From Melieria omissa (taxonomy: Eukaryota; Arthropoda; Insecta; Diptera; Ulidiidae): a stretch of 64,000 nt of DNA. Numbering within the stretch: position 1 is the stretch's first letter; the number at the start of each line of letters is the position of its first letter. Position numbers and translations under genes: made by a program. The notes under the pieces were generated by a model. The model ran no database searches. It was not told the origin of the DNA and was given only the letters and a program-made list of their open reading frames with translations. The stretch is taken from the NCBI GenBank assembly GCA_963971225.1, contig OZ020268.1, forward strand, positions 43,345,348 through 43,409,347. Direction: 5' to 3'. Of the stretch, positions 22,825-34,466 are shown piece by piece.

Positions 22825-25744
22825 AGACGTTTGTAGGTTGGCTCGTCATTTGATGTGTGTATGTGTGTGTGTGCGTTTTTGTTTTTCTACATTTTCAAAG
22901 TTGTCGAAGAATTTTGTAACTGTTTTTACACTTGATGCAGCCCAACCAAACAACACACTCACACACACACATTCACATAAAGAATGAAATATTTCGCAAT
23001 TACACACACATTAAACAAACACATATAAAAAATGTTTTCAATCTCTCGTGCCAATAAAAATTACAAGTGGAAGAGCAGTGCGGGGACGTTGGGCTGGAAA
23101 AATTAAAAAAGGAAATGAAAGGGGTTTAGACTGTCTAAGAAACAGTAACAACAGCTGTGGGAAGTAGCAAAACGCGATAGAAGATAACCATCATGGTTGG
23201 GAAGACGAGGACGAGTAAGTAGAAGAAAAAGACAAAACATATTTGAGTGGATGTCAATTCAAATTACAAAAATACGAGCAGAAGTGGCGGCTTTCTATTC
23301 GGCTTCGTGTGGGTGTGTGGAAAGGGGAGGGGTGGCACTTAGCATAGGGTACGTCTTGCTTTCTTTTTATAATTTTTATTTATTAGCTCAGCAGCCGCCA
23401 CTTAAAACTCATCCATTCACGTTGAATGTCTATTCCACATTTGAATGCAGAGATGGGCAATATTTCTTAAACAATTATTCTACTCTCCGAGCCCGGTTTT
23501 GAACTTGTGTCGCTCGTAATTGCGATTTTCATCTTTTGCTTTAAGTCGATCCTATCTGCTCTTCTGACACCCTGTATTAGCTAGCAGCGTTTTCCTTTGC
23601 CCGCCGCATCTGCAACTTCGACTTGCCGTCAGTAGCATCAATCACAACAATCTTTTAATATGTATGTGTGAATTTTAATATGTGTGTGTGTGTGTATTCT
23701 GGCATGGCATGAATTGGTTTGCTTGATTGGTGGGTGGCAGCGTCAACCCTTTATTTATTTTTTCGCATCTTTGTTATTGTTGTTGTTTTTGTAATTTACA
23801 TTTATGTATGCTTCATTTTATACTTTTGAAAGCGCTTCAAAAAAGAAACGCGGCATCTGACATCTTCCGCGCCATCCAAGTGTCGCAGCAGCAGTGGCTG
23901 CCACAGCAGCAGCACCAATAACAGCAACAACAAATACGACAGCAGTCAACCCTCATTTGCATGCCGTTGCTTAAGTCAGCACTCGTGCATGCGTGGCTCT
24001 ATATATTTACATGTGTGTGTGTGTATGTGTGGCTCATCATTAAATGTAATTTTCCATACGGCAATTAGAAATTTTGCTGTTTTCTTTGTTTTTGTTGTTG
24101 TTGTTATTATTGCTGTTGTCTAATTTTACGAGCAACGCCACATACGCGCAAGCTGTAACGTACAGATACGCAGAAACAACAACAAATATGTAATAATAAA
24201 AAACTGTCGCTGAGCTTTTGCTCGGCTTACGCATTAAAAATCGAATCCTTTTGACTGTTTGCTGGCAGCAAGCAAGTACAGTCGCCGCCAGCGGCTGCTA
24301 GCACAGCCCACACACACACTGTACTGATGTCAATGAGTTTCCTTCGGCACATACGGCACACACGTACACGCATAGACGTGCACACATACGCACACACATG
24401 TGTGATTCTTTACATTTTAATCCTTTGGAGCATCTTTACCCTTTTTGTTGTTTGTTTTATTTTATTTTGTACTCTTATTTCTGTTTCGTTTTCATTTTCA
24501 ACCACCGCACCCAGCCGTTTCGTTTCGAACACTACTCGTTCCCCTCCCTCGTACAACCACGTGTGCCATTTGCCTTTTTTACCAATAAATAGACAAAAGC
24601 TAATTTATTTGAAGCATACATTTCGGCGCACTGCGTGTGTGTGTTCCGTACTGTCTCGCTCGCGCAAATATGAAATGTTGAAATTCATAAATTTTCATAC
24701 ACAAAGTGAGTTGTACGTAGAGACAATTTATAATTGGGCTGATTGCAAAATAAATCAAGCAGTTAATACACATTCCTAAACACATTCAGCTTCGTAATTT
24801 CAAAATTTTGAATTGCCTTGCAGTCATGCAGCCCCGCACCCCTCTAAAGCTGCGCCACTGGACTTGCGTTCATGAAAATATGAACGAAAAGGTTTATTTT
24901 ATGTTCGATGAGACAAAGCTCCGCACTTTGTGTGCAAATTAGAAAATATTAGTTGTTGTTGCTGAAATAAGCACCGAAAAGTATGCAATGCTTTATGAGC
25001 ACTGGCACTGAACGCCTTCGCTCCTTCTGGTGTGTGTATGTGTGTGTGGACGAAATTTCACTCGGCTTCGGTTATTTATTTTTGCTATTTTTTTGGGGGG
25101 TATTTAGATATTTTTGTATATATTTAAAATTTTTTCATATTTTTGGGAGCATGAGCAGCAGCGAGTGTGAGCACAACTTTGTGTCGTAGTAGTGTGTGTG
25201 TGTGTGTGTGGTTTCGAGCCCATCCCCACATACCCACTTTTTAGCCTTTTAATAAATATTGCTGGCAGCAGAAAATATTTTTCGTATCTATGTTTGTTTA
25301 AATATTGCTACACGTGTGTTTTTCAGTGTGTAGAAGTGTGGGTGTGAACGCAGCATTTGTTTATTATTTAAATAAATAATTAGCAGTTGTATGCACACAT
25401 AAAGGATAAAAAGGATATTTTACAATTTTTTCGGGGATGGCTGATTTCTTCTCTTCTTCTTCTTTCTGGCTGGCATGTTTACTTTCGGTAATTCCACTTT
25501 GGTTTCGTTTTCGTTTTAAACAAACAATTCTTAATGAGGCTTGCGATGGCAGATAATACAGTAAATTATACATAAAGGGGAGCAAGGTTTGGTGCAAAGA
25601 ACAGCACAATAATCAGTAAAAGTTGGTGAAAGGACTTCAAAAACGAGTCTCAGCCCTATAAGAGCCATGGCAGGTAGCAGATGGCAAACTAAAACTAATG
25701 GATCAAAAGGTTGGAAAGATCGTATATCAGCACACTGAGCGATA
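22825..25744. other. intron sequence, no gene seen
   Basis: CA/GT repeats (near 22865, 22945, 23675, 24015, 24310-24400 and 25192-25210) and CAG/CAA clusters (23885-23940) are present. Frames such as 24327-24779 have no domain. An NGAGATGGGCA motif at 23450 looks like a transposon end but has no partner. Confidence 0.6.
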
Positions 25745-25746
25745 TA

Positions 25747-26019
25747 CACAGTGTGAGAATTATGTATTAAGACTCAAACCATATCTCAGTAACCAAGCGA
25801 GCGATATATGTGCGAGCACATGCGTTTTGAAGCTTCAACCTTCCTCTACTAACTGTCAAAGTTTCATGACATTTGGTTGACATTTAATATTTAATCGATG
25901 TAACAAGTGTATTGAATCAGGAGGAGAATATTTCGAATAAATATACCGAAAAATTAGCAGATATCGTGTTTTAATTGCGTTTTCTAGAGGCAGTCTTAAT
26001 ACATAATTGTCACACTGTG
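25747..26019 (+). mobile_element. internally deleted mariner element (273 bp)
   Basis: The 28-bp terminal inverted repeats (25747-25774 and 25992-26019) begin CACAGTGTGAGAATTATG and have a single mismatch. TA flanks both sides (25745-25746 and 26020-26021). The right part still encodes the last residues of a mariner transposase with its stop codon. About 1 kb of transposase expected between the ends is missing, so this is a deletion derivative of a full mariner and not a MITE of unrelated origin. Confidence 0.92.
25896..25940 (+). pseudogene. mariner transposase C-terminal remnant
   Basis: The frame reads RCNKCIESGGEYFE then stop. This matches the highly conserved mariner C-terminus (RCxKCI...GxYFE). 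The catalytic domain is absent. It differs from the C-terminus at 191-352, so at least two mariner lineages have visited this region. Confidence 0.88.
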
Positions 26020-26021
26020 TA

Positions 26022-27330
26022 TAACATATAAAATTCCAATTCTTTGTGATAACAGATGCAATGCTTTTCTACGCAGACTTTATTGACATTGAAAACCCCA
26101 AAATCAATGTCGATGGCCCGTGAACACAACCTTGCAACAAATTTTTACAATTAAATTGCACACGTCAATTGTAAATTTTTAATTAAACCAAAAATTGCAA
26201 CCCACAAATGCCTATAAAAAATTATAATTAAAAAGTCTGTCGCTGAGGCAAATAATTGCGGTGCTAGAAATAACCGTCATTGGCCCTGCGGCAACACGCG
26301 ACGCCGGCTCTGGAGCGTTCAAAATAATGCACAAAGCGGCGCGTGCAAAAAACTCGAATGCAATGTTGAATTATTTCAAATGAGAAATCAATGCGACCGT
26401 TGCAAAAACTGTCACAACTGTCACTCCAAGGCAGTGTTGACGACACTGGCAACACAACACAAACCAGGCAACCGCGACACACTCCCCTTCGAGCACTTTG
26501 TGCACGGCGCGCACAATGCCATTGATTTGCTTTGATTTATTGTTTCGAGCCGCCCCCGCTCGAGTACGGCACATGAACTTCAGTTATGAAGAAATGCAAA
26601 TTTGCCCTCAACACCGACAACGCCCCATGCAAAACGTAAAAAAATGGATAAGCAAAAAAGCGAAATACAAAAAGTTTCTTTCCACTTGGCGATTTTTTCA
26701 CTTCAAGCACCGCAATTCATAATTTCCATACTAATTACAAAGCCGGGCCACAACAACAACAACGACAACAACAACGGCAATCGCATACAAAACCGGCACA
26801 ATGACGCGTGAGTGTAGCGCGACAGAGTGTTGGCTGCAGCCTGCAGCTGACTGCTGTGCTTGCCGCACGCCACGCCACACTCCGCGCAACCTTCGGCCTG
26901 GCAATTGCAGATCCTTATTGAAAATCGTAAACAGCTTGAAACAATGCGAACGGCAACAACAATGCGCAAAAAATCGAAAGAAAAGGGTAATGTGGCATGC
27001 TGCAAATTTTCAATGCGCTGCGCGTCTTTTGTTGCAGTCGCAATCGCACCAAGTGTGCTCGAAAATATTGTTGCTTTGTGACATGTGGCGGGCACGAGTG
27101 CACGAGTTCGTTTGACGCTGGTGGTGGTTGTGGTACAACTTTGGCGCGCTTTTCGTGTCAATAATTGACGGAAGCAATGAACGCTGAAGTTAGAGGAATT
27201 TTCGAAGAAGAATTAAGAAGAAACGATTGAAGTTTGCAGTGATGATTCTAAAAGAACAATTCCCCTATTTCTTTGGTTTCTTTACTTCCTAACAACGTTC
27301 ATTCTGAGCTTGAAAGAAAATGTTTCCATA
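26022..27330. other. intron sequence, no gene seen
   Basis: It includes a CAA repeat cluster (26750-26780) and GC-richer sequence at 26260-27120 with overlapping domain-free frames on both strands. Confidence 0.6.
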
Positions 27331-27332
27331 TA

Positions 27333-27560
27333 CAGTCGTGTCTGGGTATATTGAACCCCCTATATAGTGAACACCTCAATATAGTGAACACCCAAATTTT
27401 GACATCGAGCCTCTTAATATGGAACAAAATTTTCAAGCAAAAACAAAAAGTGTATTTTGAGCAAATAAAACTAGTTTTTGAACAAAAATGTTAACCTTGA
27501 TCACTATGAACCTCAATACAGGCCTTGCAATTATTAGTTCACTATATCCAGACACAACTG
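27333..27560 (-). mobile_element. TA-flanked MITE, CAGTCGTGTCTGG family, copy 2
   Basis: 228 bp, with ends CAGTCGTGTCTGG and CAGACACAACTG, flanked by TA at 27331-27332 and 27561-27562. The interior is the reverse complement of copy 1 at 2854-3086 (for example TTAACATTTTTGTTC and GCTCAAAATACACTTTTTG). Non-coding. Confidence 0.88.
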
Positions 27561-27964
27561 TATACTCAATTAACTAATTTTCCACCCATTTTGAAAATAA
27601 TATCTTTTAAAAGAAGCCTTCTCGGCGAAATATGTGGTTTGTTTTATTTGAAACTTTGAATATTGCTGAAATTTTGCATAAGTTTGTAAGGGTGTTTCGT
27701 AATTCACAAAATATTTGGATATTTGGGGTGAAGTATCTGTGATACTGCACTTCCTAGCATCCAATCGGAGGGAACATCTCTAACCTCATCAATTATTTTC
27801 GTTCGATCCAACATTTAATCCTCTAAGAATACGTTTTGGGCAGTTTGACTTCGAACTTTTTTGAACCCTATTTCACATCCACTCCCCCAAGCAAATCCCC
27901 TTTCAGCATCTGCAACCACACAACGCAGCATTTGTTGACTGTTTTCATTTCTCAAAAATTAGTA

Positions 27965-29264
27965 GGGGAAAGTGGGGTAATGACGGCCATGGGGTAATGA
28001 CGGCCATCACCATTTTTGGTACTTAAAGTTGACGTAGGTCTAAACCGTTTACTGTAACAGAAAGCTTGTTCCGTAAGCTTGTTTTTAAGTAGAAGCGGAA
28101 GTGTGTGGATTTATTATAACTTGTAGTTCCAGACCAGTGCCGATACGTAACTACCCGAAAGTTTTATAAGGTGTTCAAAATATCGATTATTTCGTCAACA
28201 CTTTCAGCTACACAATCAAGGTAAATATGTTAAAATGTTGCTATTGATATTAGCTTTCTAAATCAAGTAAAATTTGTCATGTGTCTTGCATAGTTTATTT
28301 GTACTGCATGCTTGCGCAAAATGAGGTCAGTGGGGGAATGACGGCCACTAGAGGTGGGGTAACGACGGCCATGTCATTAAGAAGTATTTTTGGAATCCGC
28401 ATGATGATATTTGTTCATCATTGAGGCCTTTTATGCCATTTAAAGAGATCCACTGCTTGTCCAGTCGTTTTAGACGGTATAGCTATTCTGCACTATACAT
28501 TAACTTTATTTGAAATTTCCCGCCAAATGCGCCGAGCTTCGATCGCCCGTCACCAGATGTCTATCCGAAAACTTTTTCGCGCATGAGAAATGTATTCCTA
28601 AGCAGTTAAGTAGAAGAAGAAAAAAACAAAAGCAGTATCAGGCAGTCGGTCATTCAACAGTCAGCGAGTCAACCAGTCAACGAATCAACCAGTCAGCAGC
28701 TCAGTCAAATTAAAGGTATGCAGTGCCATTGGTGTAATAATTTGTAAAAAGTGTGATGTTATGTGAATAAATTTATTTGTGTTATTCAAGTTGTTAATCA
28801 AGCGTTTTTCTGTGACTCAGATCTCGACGATGAGGATGAAAATTAATATCGTTGTATTGTAAGTTTGAGGCATTTTTTTCAATATGTTTCAATTTCGTTT
28901 TTCTTCCGCTTTTTGTGAGCTATCAATAAAGTTACAATTACAAAAATGTCAAATTTCCATTTGTTTTTCTTCACGGAGCCTTTATTAAGCATTCACAGCG
29001 ATTTGTGTTGATATTTGTGCGATTTCTGGTCGGTTTTTTTGAGTGGCCGTCATTACCCCATCATTTTTCTAAATGACAAAAACCAACTTTTTTATAGATA
29101 CTAATTTTTTATAGTTAAAATCAGAATTTTTGAAATCTGCCGATGCACTTTATTAGCATATGTGTTCGAGTTGTGCCCTTAACTCTGATTTGATCAAAAA
29201 TATCAATTTTTGGATATGTTTTGATGCTAAATGAAAACTATGCCGTCATTACCCCACTTTCCCC
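27965..29264 (+). mobile_element. TA-flanked DNA transposon (1300 bp) with six internal terminal-motif copies
   Basis: The 23-bp terminal inverted repeats are perfect and begin GGGGAAAGTGGGGTAATG. TA flanks both sides (27963-27964 and 29265-29266). The 16-mer GGGGTAATGACGGCCA or a near variant occurs six times: direct at 27974, 27991, 28332 and 28356, inverted at 29044 and 29241. An AAAATG lies at 28321, just before the inner pair, but the frame stops after six codons. A stretch around 28510-28720 gives FPPNAPSF in one frame and a basic RRRKKQK run in another. This is a weak hint of a decayed pogo-like transposase, not a call. Probably non-autonomous. Confidence 0.85.
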
Positions 29265-29266
29265 TA

Positions 29267-30620
29267 CTTTTTCGCATGTGTTCCTATTCTCCCTCCGCTC
29301 GTGGCTTCCAACATTCGTGTGTTCTTTTTTTGAAGCGGCAATTCGGCGTCAAAAGAAATTAAACCCTGCACATCACAACACAAACACTCAACTTAATTTT
29401 TGACTTCCTCCTTAACAACCAAAAAACGACTAAAAACATTCTACCAAAAAAATAACAAAATCCATAACATTGATGTCTGCGCATGTAGTATTAAAATATT
29501 TAATGGTTGCCACCCGGCTGTTAGCTGACAAAAAATTCAATAGCGAAATATTCGCACACAGGTCATTCGCAAGTCCGCCACTGCGCCCCCGAGTGCTCAC
29601 ATATGCCACCTTTGTGTGGCTCCTATTGCCGAGACACTAAGACTTTTTCTCACTATGGCAACCCTGCAACCCCTATACGAAATTTCTTTTCAGCACCATT
29701 GAATGCATTGCAATGTTTGCTCTCGCTGCTGCTGCTTTAATCCTTTTTATCATTTGCCAAAAAACAGTGAAAAAATTAAGCTCTTCTCCCCTTTCAGCCA
29801 AAAACCAAGTTTGAAAAAAGTCAAACTGAGACACAGACACAGACACAAACACCAAATAAGTACACCCGCATTTTAGTTAATTAACTCATTTGAATTCACT
29901 ACGCTTTTCACTGGCTACCATAAAAAAGCAACAACAGCGCTGCAAAAATACTCCACATTAATTGATTTGCTAAAAAATGTTCAAAACAACTTTGACTGTA
30001 AGGAGAAAGCGTAAAGCAATGCGCAGCTGGCCGGTCAGTAGGGGAGTTCACTATTCGTAACATTTGTGTTGCAACACTGTCGCCGCGTTCTGTCGCTTTG
30101 AAGTGGCGACTTACCAGTTCAACAACATTGCAAGAGTGAATTTCGTTATGTTGAAAATTTCAACCCTCTTTTTGTTTGAGCGGCAAATTTTTCGGTCAGT
30201 CTGCAATGTTCGAAGCCAAAACCGCAAATATTTCCTTTCGTACTCATTATTATGAAATGATAGATTTTTATCAGTTGAAAAGTTGAAAGTGGGGAAAGGC
30301 AAGAATCTAGTTAAAACAACTCTTGCTTGAAGAAATGATTCCAATTTGAATAAGCTGAATATTGGAAATAATTAGCGATAGGGTTGCAATAGAAAATAAT
30401 TTGAGTTGAAAAGAGAGAAAAGGTAGAAAAGTGTGGGTGAAGAATGTGGTTTACTTAGGACGACTGTGAGCAACGTCCATTTAGAAGTCCATCCGATTAA
30501 TGAATGTTTAGAGATAACTTAATGTTAGAGATCGAAATATGTGAGTTTTGAGAACTTTAATGAATCAGAGCATCTGTCATTCCGCTACTTGTGGATTATT
30601 CAGATAGGTTACACATTCTT
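29267..30620. other. intron sequence, no gene seen
   Basis: AT-rich unique sequence with no repeat boundaries or domains recognised. Confidence 0.6.
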
Positions 30621-30627
30621 ACAGTTT

Positions 30628-31020
30628 TGGTTGGTTGGTTGCAGTGGCTGCCTCTGTATGACACACTTAGGCCTATGGGCCCGTTGTGATACCACAAATT
30701 CCACCCGTTTGAAATGCGTATGCAACACTGTATTTTTACAACATGTTATACAACACACATTTCAAACGGATGGGGAAAGGGAGGGAGGGGACCTACAGTT
30801 TAACGCCGAATCCGAACGGCGATTGGCAGTTTTTCTTTCACACTTGGAGGTTTTGCCATTGCCTGCCAAGAGCTCACTTGTGCGATTCTTGTAATTCTCA
30901 TCTGCTTCATGTGGATAACGATAGAAGTAAATGAGCGCTTTTTCCAGCCCGAGCCAGGAATCGAACCTGGGGCGCTCGGTATGAGAAGCCAGTGCGCTAC
31001 CCGCTGAATTATCGAGGCCG
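30628..31020 (-). mobile_element. tRNA-derived SINE, copy 1
   Basis: Read on the - strand, the head resembles a tRNA: an A-box-like TAATTCAGCGGGTAGCGC and a B box GGTTCGATTCC (near 30956-30966). A body of about 300 bp follows, ending in a short pentamer-like tail (CCAACCAACC). The 7-bp ACAGTTT flanks both ends (30621-30627 and 31021-31027), as expected for target-primed insertion. It matches the + strand SINE at 59277-59657 over its length. It is transcribable by RNA polymerase III in principle. The open frame seen across it is non-functional. Confidence 0.88.
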
Positions 31021-31027
31021 ACAGTTT

Positions 31028-34000
31028 AGTATTTATTTTTTTTTTATTTTTTTTATATTCAGTCTACACTTGAATTACTTACAGACTATGGGATACAATT
31101 GTTTCCTAATTCTTCGCACCAATCGAAGAAATTCGGCTTTAAATCATAAGTTCTACAACCAAAATGCTGTTAAAGCCTCACAGTTAAGTCCTTCCGTAGC
31201 CATTCCCACCGTTGCCTACATAACGTTCAACGAATGGACAAAACGCTCCCTTGCCAGTAGTATCCAAAGACACAAACAATAGCAAGTGCACACATTCTCA
31301 CGGGGATTGGCGCTTCAACAAGTGCCAAGGATTCCCCCCCAAATATGCCGTGTGCCGTCACGTTGCGGCTAACAACATCAACAAATCGAAGAATACAGAA
31401 AAATATACAAAAAACAAAGCAAGCAGCGCTCAAAAGGACACTTTGACCTCACTCTCCGCAGTGCAGGTATTAAAAATTAGTCTCGCGACGAGTTAAAAAG
31501 GGCCAAAAATTAAATATTTATTTAATTTTGCTACAACAACAAAAAATACAATCTTCTGACTGCAAATAATCTTTGCCAGGCACTTAAAGCTTTAAAGCAC
31601 TTAAATTATTTGCTCCCGCTGCTTCTTTCTCTCACACATTTTCAACGCAATTATGAATTATTAAATAGAATAATAATCGATTTTTGAGTGTTTACACACC
31701 AGCCAGACCGCGCCAAATAGCGAAATCCTTGAAAAGCAGCAGGTTTAATTTTGCACTTTTTTCAAAAACAATTTCGCAGCTTAGCTAAAAGACAGAACGC
31801 CAAAGAGTCGCTCACTTGTCGTCTGTTGCCTGTTTGTCCGTCTGTCTGTCTGTCTGTCAATTTGTCCGTTTGAGCATTTGTCTAGCACAACCCTTCCGTG
31901 TCTTCCTTCTCGCACCGGCCCAACCCCCATGCGTCTCGAACGCTAAGAGCCTTTTAAATATCATAAATATATATGTATACAGCTGCACGTGAAAAGTATT
32001 TATGATGACAAATATTGCTGCTGGCTATAGATACTTGCTGCAGATAGCGCACCGCCGCCGTCGTTCCCGCATTATCTGCCACGCAAAGCTCTCCGGCGTT
32101 CGTGTTCCGATTCGGCATTCGCCTTGAAAGCACAGCACAGCCCGCGCGTAAAAAAACAAAGAAATTATCAACATCATCAACGAGACAACAAACACAGCAA
32201 CAGCAACAGTCAATGCGAGCGAGAATCCTTCCATATCCTGTCAAAGCATCAAAACAACATCAACGATTCAGTAACGTAGCCAGCGACAGCCACAACTTCT
32301 GCCTTCGTGCTGCTCCACCTCTCGCGACGACTTTCCTTTCCTGCCATTTGGCCAAATTGTTTTTTAATACGGCAGCCCACACAGCCGGCAACAGTGGAGC
32401 CACGTTGCCACCAGCATTTGCTGGCAATGCGCAGTTTTGAAGATTTCAAAGCGGTCTTCTTGTTGCCGCGCAGTCGGTGTCGGTGGCGTCCCCGCCAAAT
32501 AGCCGACAGCAATGTTTGGAGCGCAAAAACAAAGGACAAAAAAACGAGCCGGCAATGGCGCGCGCGAACTTGTGTTGTCATTCCCAAAGTCGATAATGTT
32601 TAATCAGCAGATTACAAGTTCGACCACCAAAACAGCTCAACATTTGAGAGGCCGAGCGCGCAAGATGGGGGCTCCGTAGATACGAAGACCGTTGAGAGCT
32701 GTTGTTGATTTAATGCCCTGATGTCGTTTTGTCGTAATGGCAGTGAGGAAGAGTAGCCAAGAAAATCGCGCTACTGAAAAGGGTTGCGGCTGTGAGTGTC
32801 AATGAACGGATTGGGATTGATTTTTGCTTCGTTGATTTATGAAATGGCATTTCAAATAATTGTTCGCCAGTTTTTTCAATCAAGAACAGTCGTGATTCGG
32901 ACAATAGGATCTTCAAGGATGAATCACACTATGATTCAGTTGAAAATTGATTACAAGTTGCAAATTAAATATAAAACGTGTTGAGCTGAAATGAAATCTG
33001 CCAAAAATTACTCAAGAAATTAAAAATCAGTTGGCCAGTGCGTGTCCCAGTTCGAGTCACTCCACTCCCCGACATGATCTTTCGTCGCTCTTTAGTCTCA
33101 ATCAGCCAATTGTTTTTGCTGTTGCCAGTCTTAGTTTATAACTTTTGCAATTAGTGAGGTTTTGTTATTTTCCTGATACAAATCGAAAGCTCATTACATT
33201 ACCGGCGTACAAAAGCCAACATGAAATTAACGGTTTGCATTTGTTGGCAGAAAACCCATAGCCAATATATGAGCAGGACCCAGTGAAATCTACGTAACCG
33301 CTCGACACGAGCGCCAGGAATAACTGTAAACTGCAATTTATTGCGCCCCAGACTAATTTGCCAAAAACTTAACGACCGCCACCTGCATCACCCACACTTC
33401 CTCTAACTTAGTTTGGTTGGTTTTGGCAACTCTTTTTCTGGCCCGGCTGGCTCCAATGGCCACAACACACTAATAGCTCGAATAATTTCCCAGTCAGCTT
33501 ATCGATACGAACGATAAGCAATGCCAAATTCAAATCCAAAACTTACAAAACTAACGCCCTCCGCTGGTGAAATATCGAGCCCCACTCTGTGGGAAGCAAG
33601 GGGGGCGGAGTTATTGGACTGGCAGTTCCGTTGCTAATACGGCCGCAAAATACGGCAGCATATTTTGGGACTTTTTTGTCGGATTTTTGTTGTGTTTTTT
33701 GTCGTTATATGTCTCGCCTGTTGTTGGTTTTATTGTATTTGCTTGGCACAAAGTTGTAACGTATTAATTTGGCTAAATTTAACCCGTAATGACTTTAAAA
33801 GTAAAATTAATGAGGGTCGGTGGAGGAAATAAATAGTGGGAACAATAGGTGGCTGAGCAGTTGGCAGTTGGGAGTTGGGAGTTGCCGCTGCACAACCGGA
33901 AAGCAGCAATGTTGCATTCAGGGGGAGAGCTGCAATTTATGTTTGTCGATTTCAATATTCGGCACTGAGCCCTTTCGGGTCGGTGCGGCAGAAATGCCAC

Positions 34001-34440
34001 AAAAAAGCACACAAGTCGTTATAACATTTTTGGGGAAATATGGCGAGAGGAGTGTGGAAACAGCGAGCGAGTAGTAGTGGGCCACTATTTTCGGATGGCA
34101 ACTGGGCCGCCTTTTGAATGGTTTGCCGAAATAGTTGAACTCGACTGGATATTGCTGTAGTCAGGGCGATATTAAACTGAACAAAGGTTAATTGGGGCTG
34201 GATGGAAAATCATAAAGTTTCGAAAAACAAAAATGCGGCCAGCAATTACGGCAGTTGGGAGCCAAACAGCAAATTGTTGGCACACTCAAAGTCGAGAGTC
34301 AGAATGTGTAGCAATGTGCTCACAATTGATTTTTGACTCAAATTTTTGAGCGGCTTTAGACTTCTCAGATAGTTTCTAGCCCCCTTGCTTCTTTAGTTTA
34401 AATATCGTCACCGCCATTGATCCAACCATTTTATAATATT
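31028..34440. other. intron sequence, no gene seen
   Basis: It contains a TGTC tetranucleotide tract (31832-31858) and CAA/CAG clusters (32160-32215). No transposon ends were recognised. Frames at 32102-32440 and 32249-32587 are domain-free. Confidence 0.6.
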
Positions 34441-34466
34441 TTGTATTTGTCTGTGTGTGCTTGCAG
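34441..34466 (+). promoter_or_regulatory. ct: 3' splice site of the cut exon
   Basis: A pyrimidine/G-rich tract, TTTGTCTGTGTGTGCTTGCAG, ends at 34466, and the exon starts CGT GCT ACC. The position is fixed because Drosophila Cut has RATLAEKEVNTLK at the matching point and the frame is phase 0. The open frame continues a few codons upstream into the intron, but those residues do not match Cut. Confidence 0.9.

Larger units (their letters stand above)
1..34466 (+). other. ct: large intron (partial) upstream of the cut exon
   Basis: This is read as one intron, or the 3' part of one, because the cut exon begins at an acceptor and opens in mid-protein. The preceding Cut residues known from Drosophila were not found upstream on the + strand. 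The stretch carries transposons, microsatellites and AT-rich unique sequence, detailed in the entries below. It ends in a pyrimidine-rich tract and TTGCAG. An unseen small exon or nested gene is possible, so the single-intron reading is an inference. Confidence 0.65.

Noticed and set aside
23450..23470. CAGAGATGGGCAA-like transposon end
   Set aside because: Resembles some hAT termini, but no inverted partner occurs nearby.
24815..24860. possible hAT end (- strand CAGTGGCGCAGC)
   Set aside because: Only one end was found, with no partner and no testable target duplication.
30743..30934. conserved-looking peptide shared with the - strand frame at 59365-59592
   Set aside because: The similarity (TYSLTPNPNGDWQFF and neighbours) exists because both frames lie in copies of the same SINE. 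It is not evidence of a protein.
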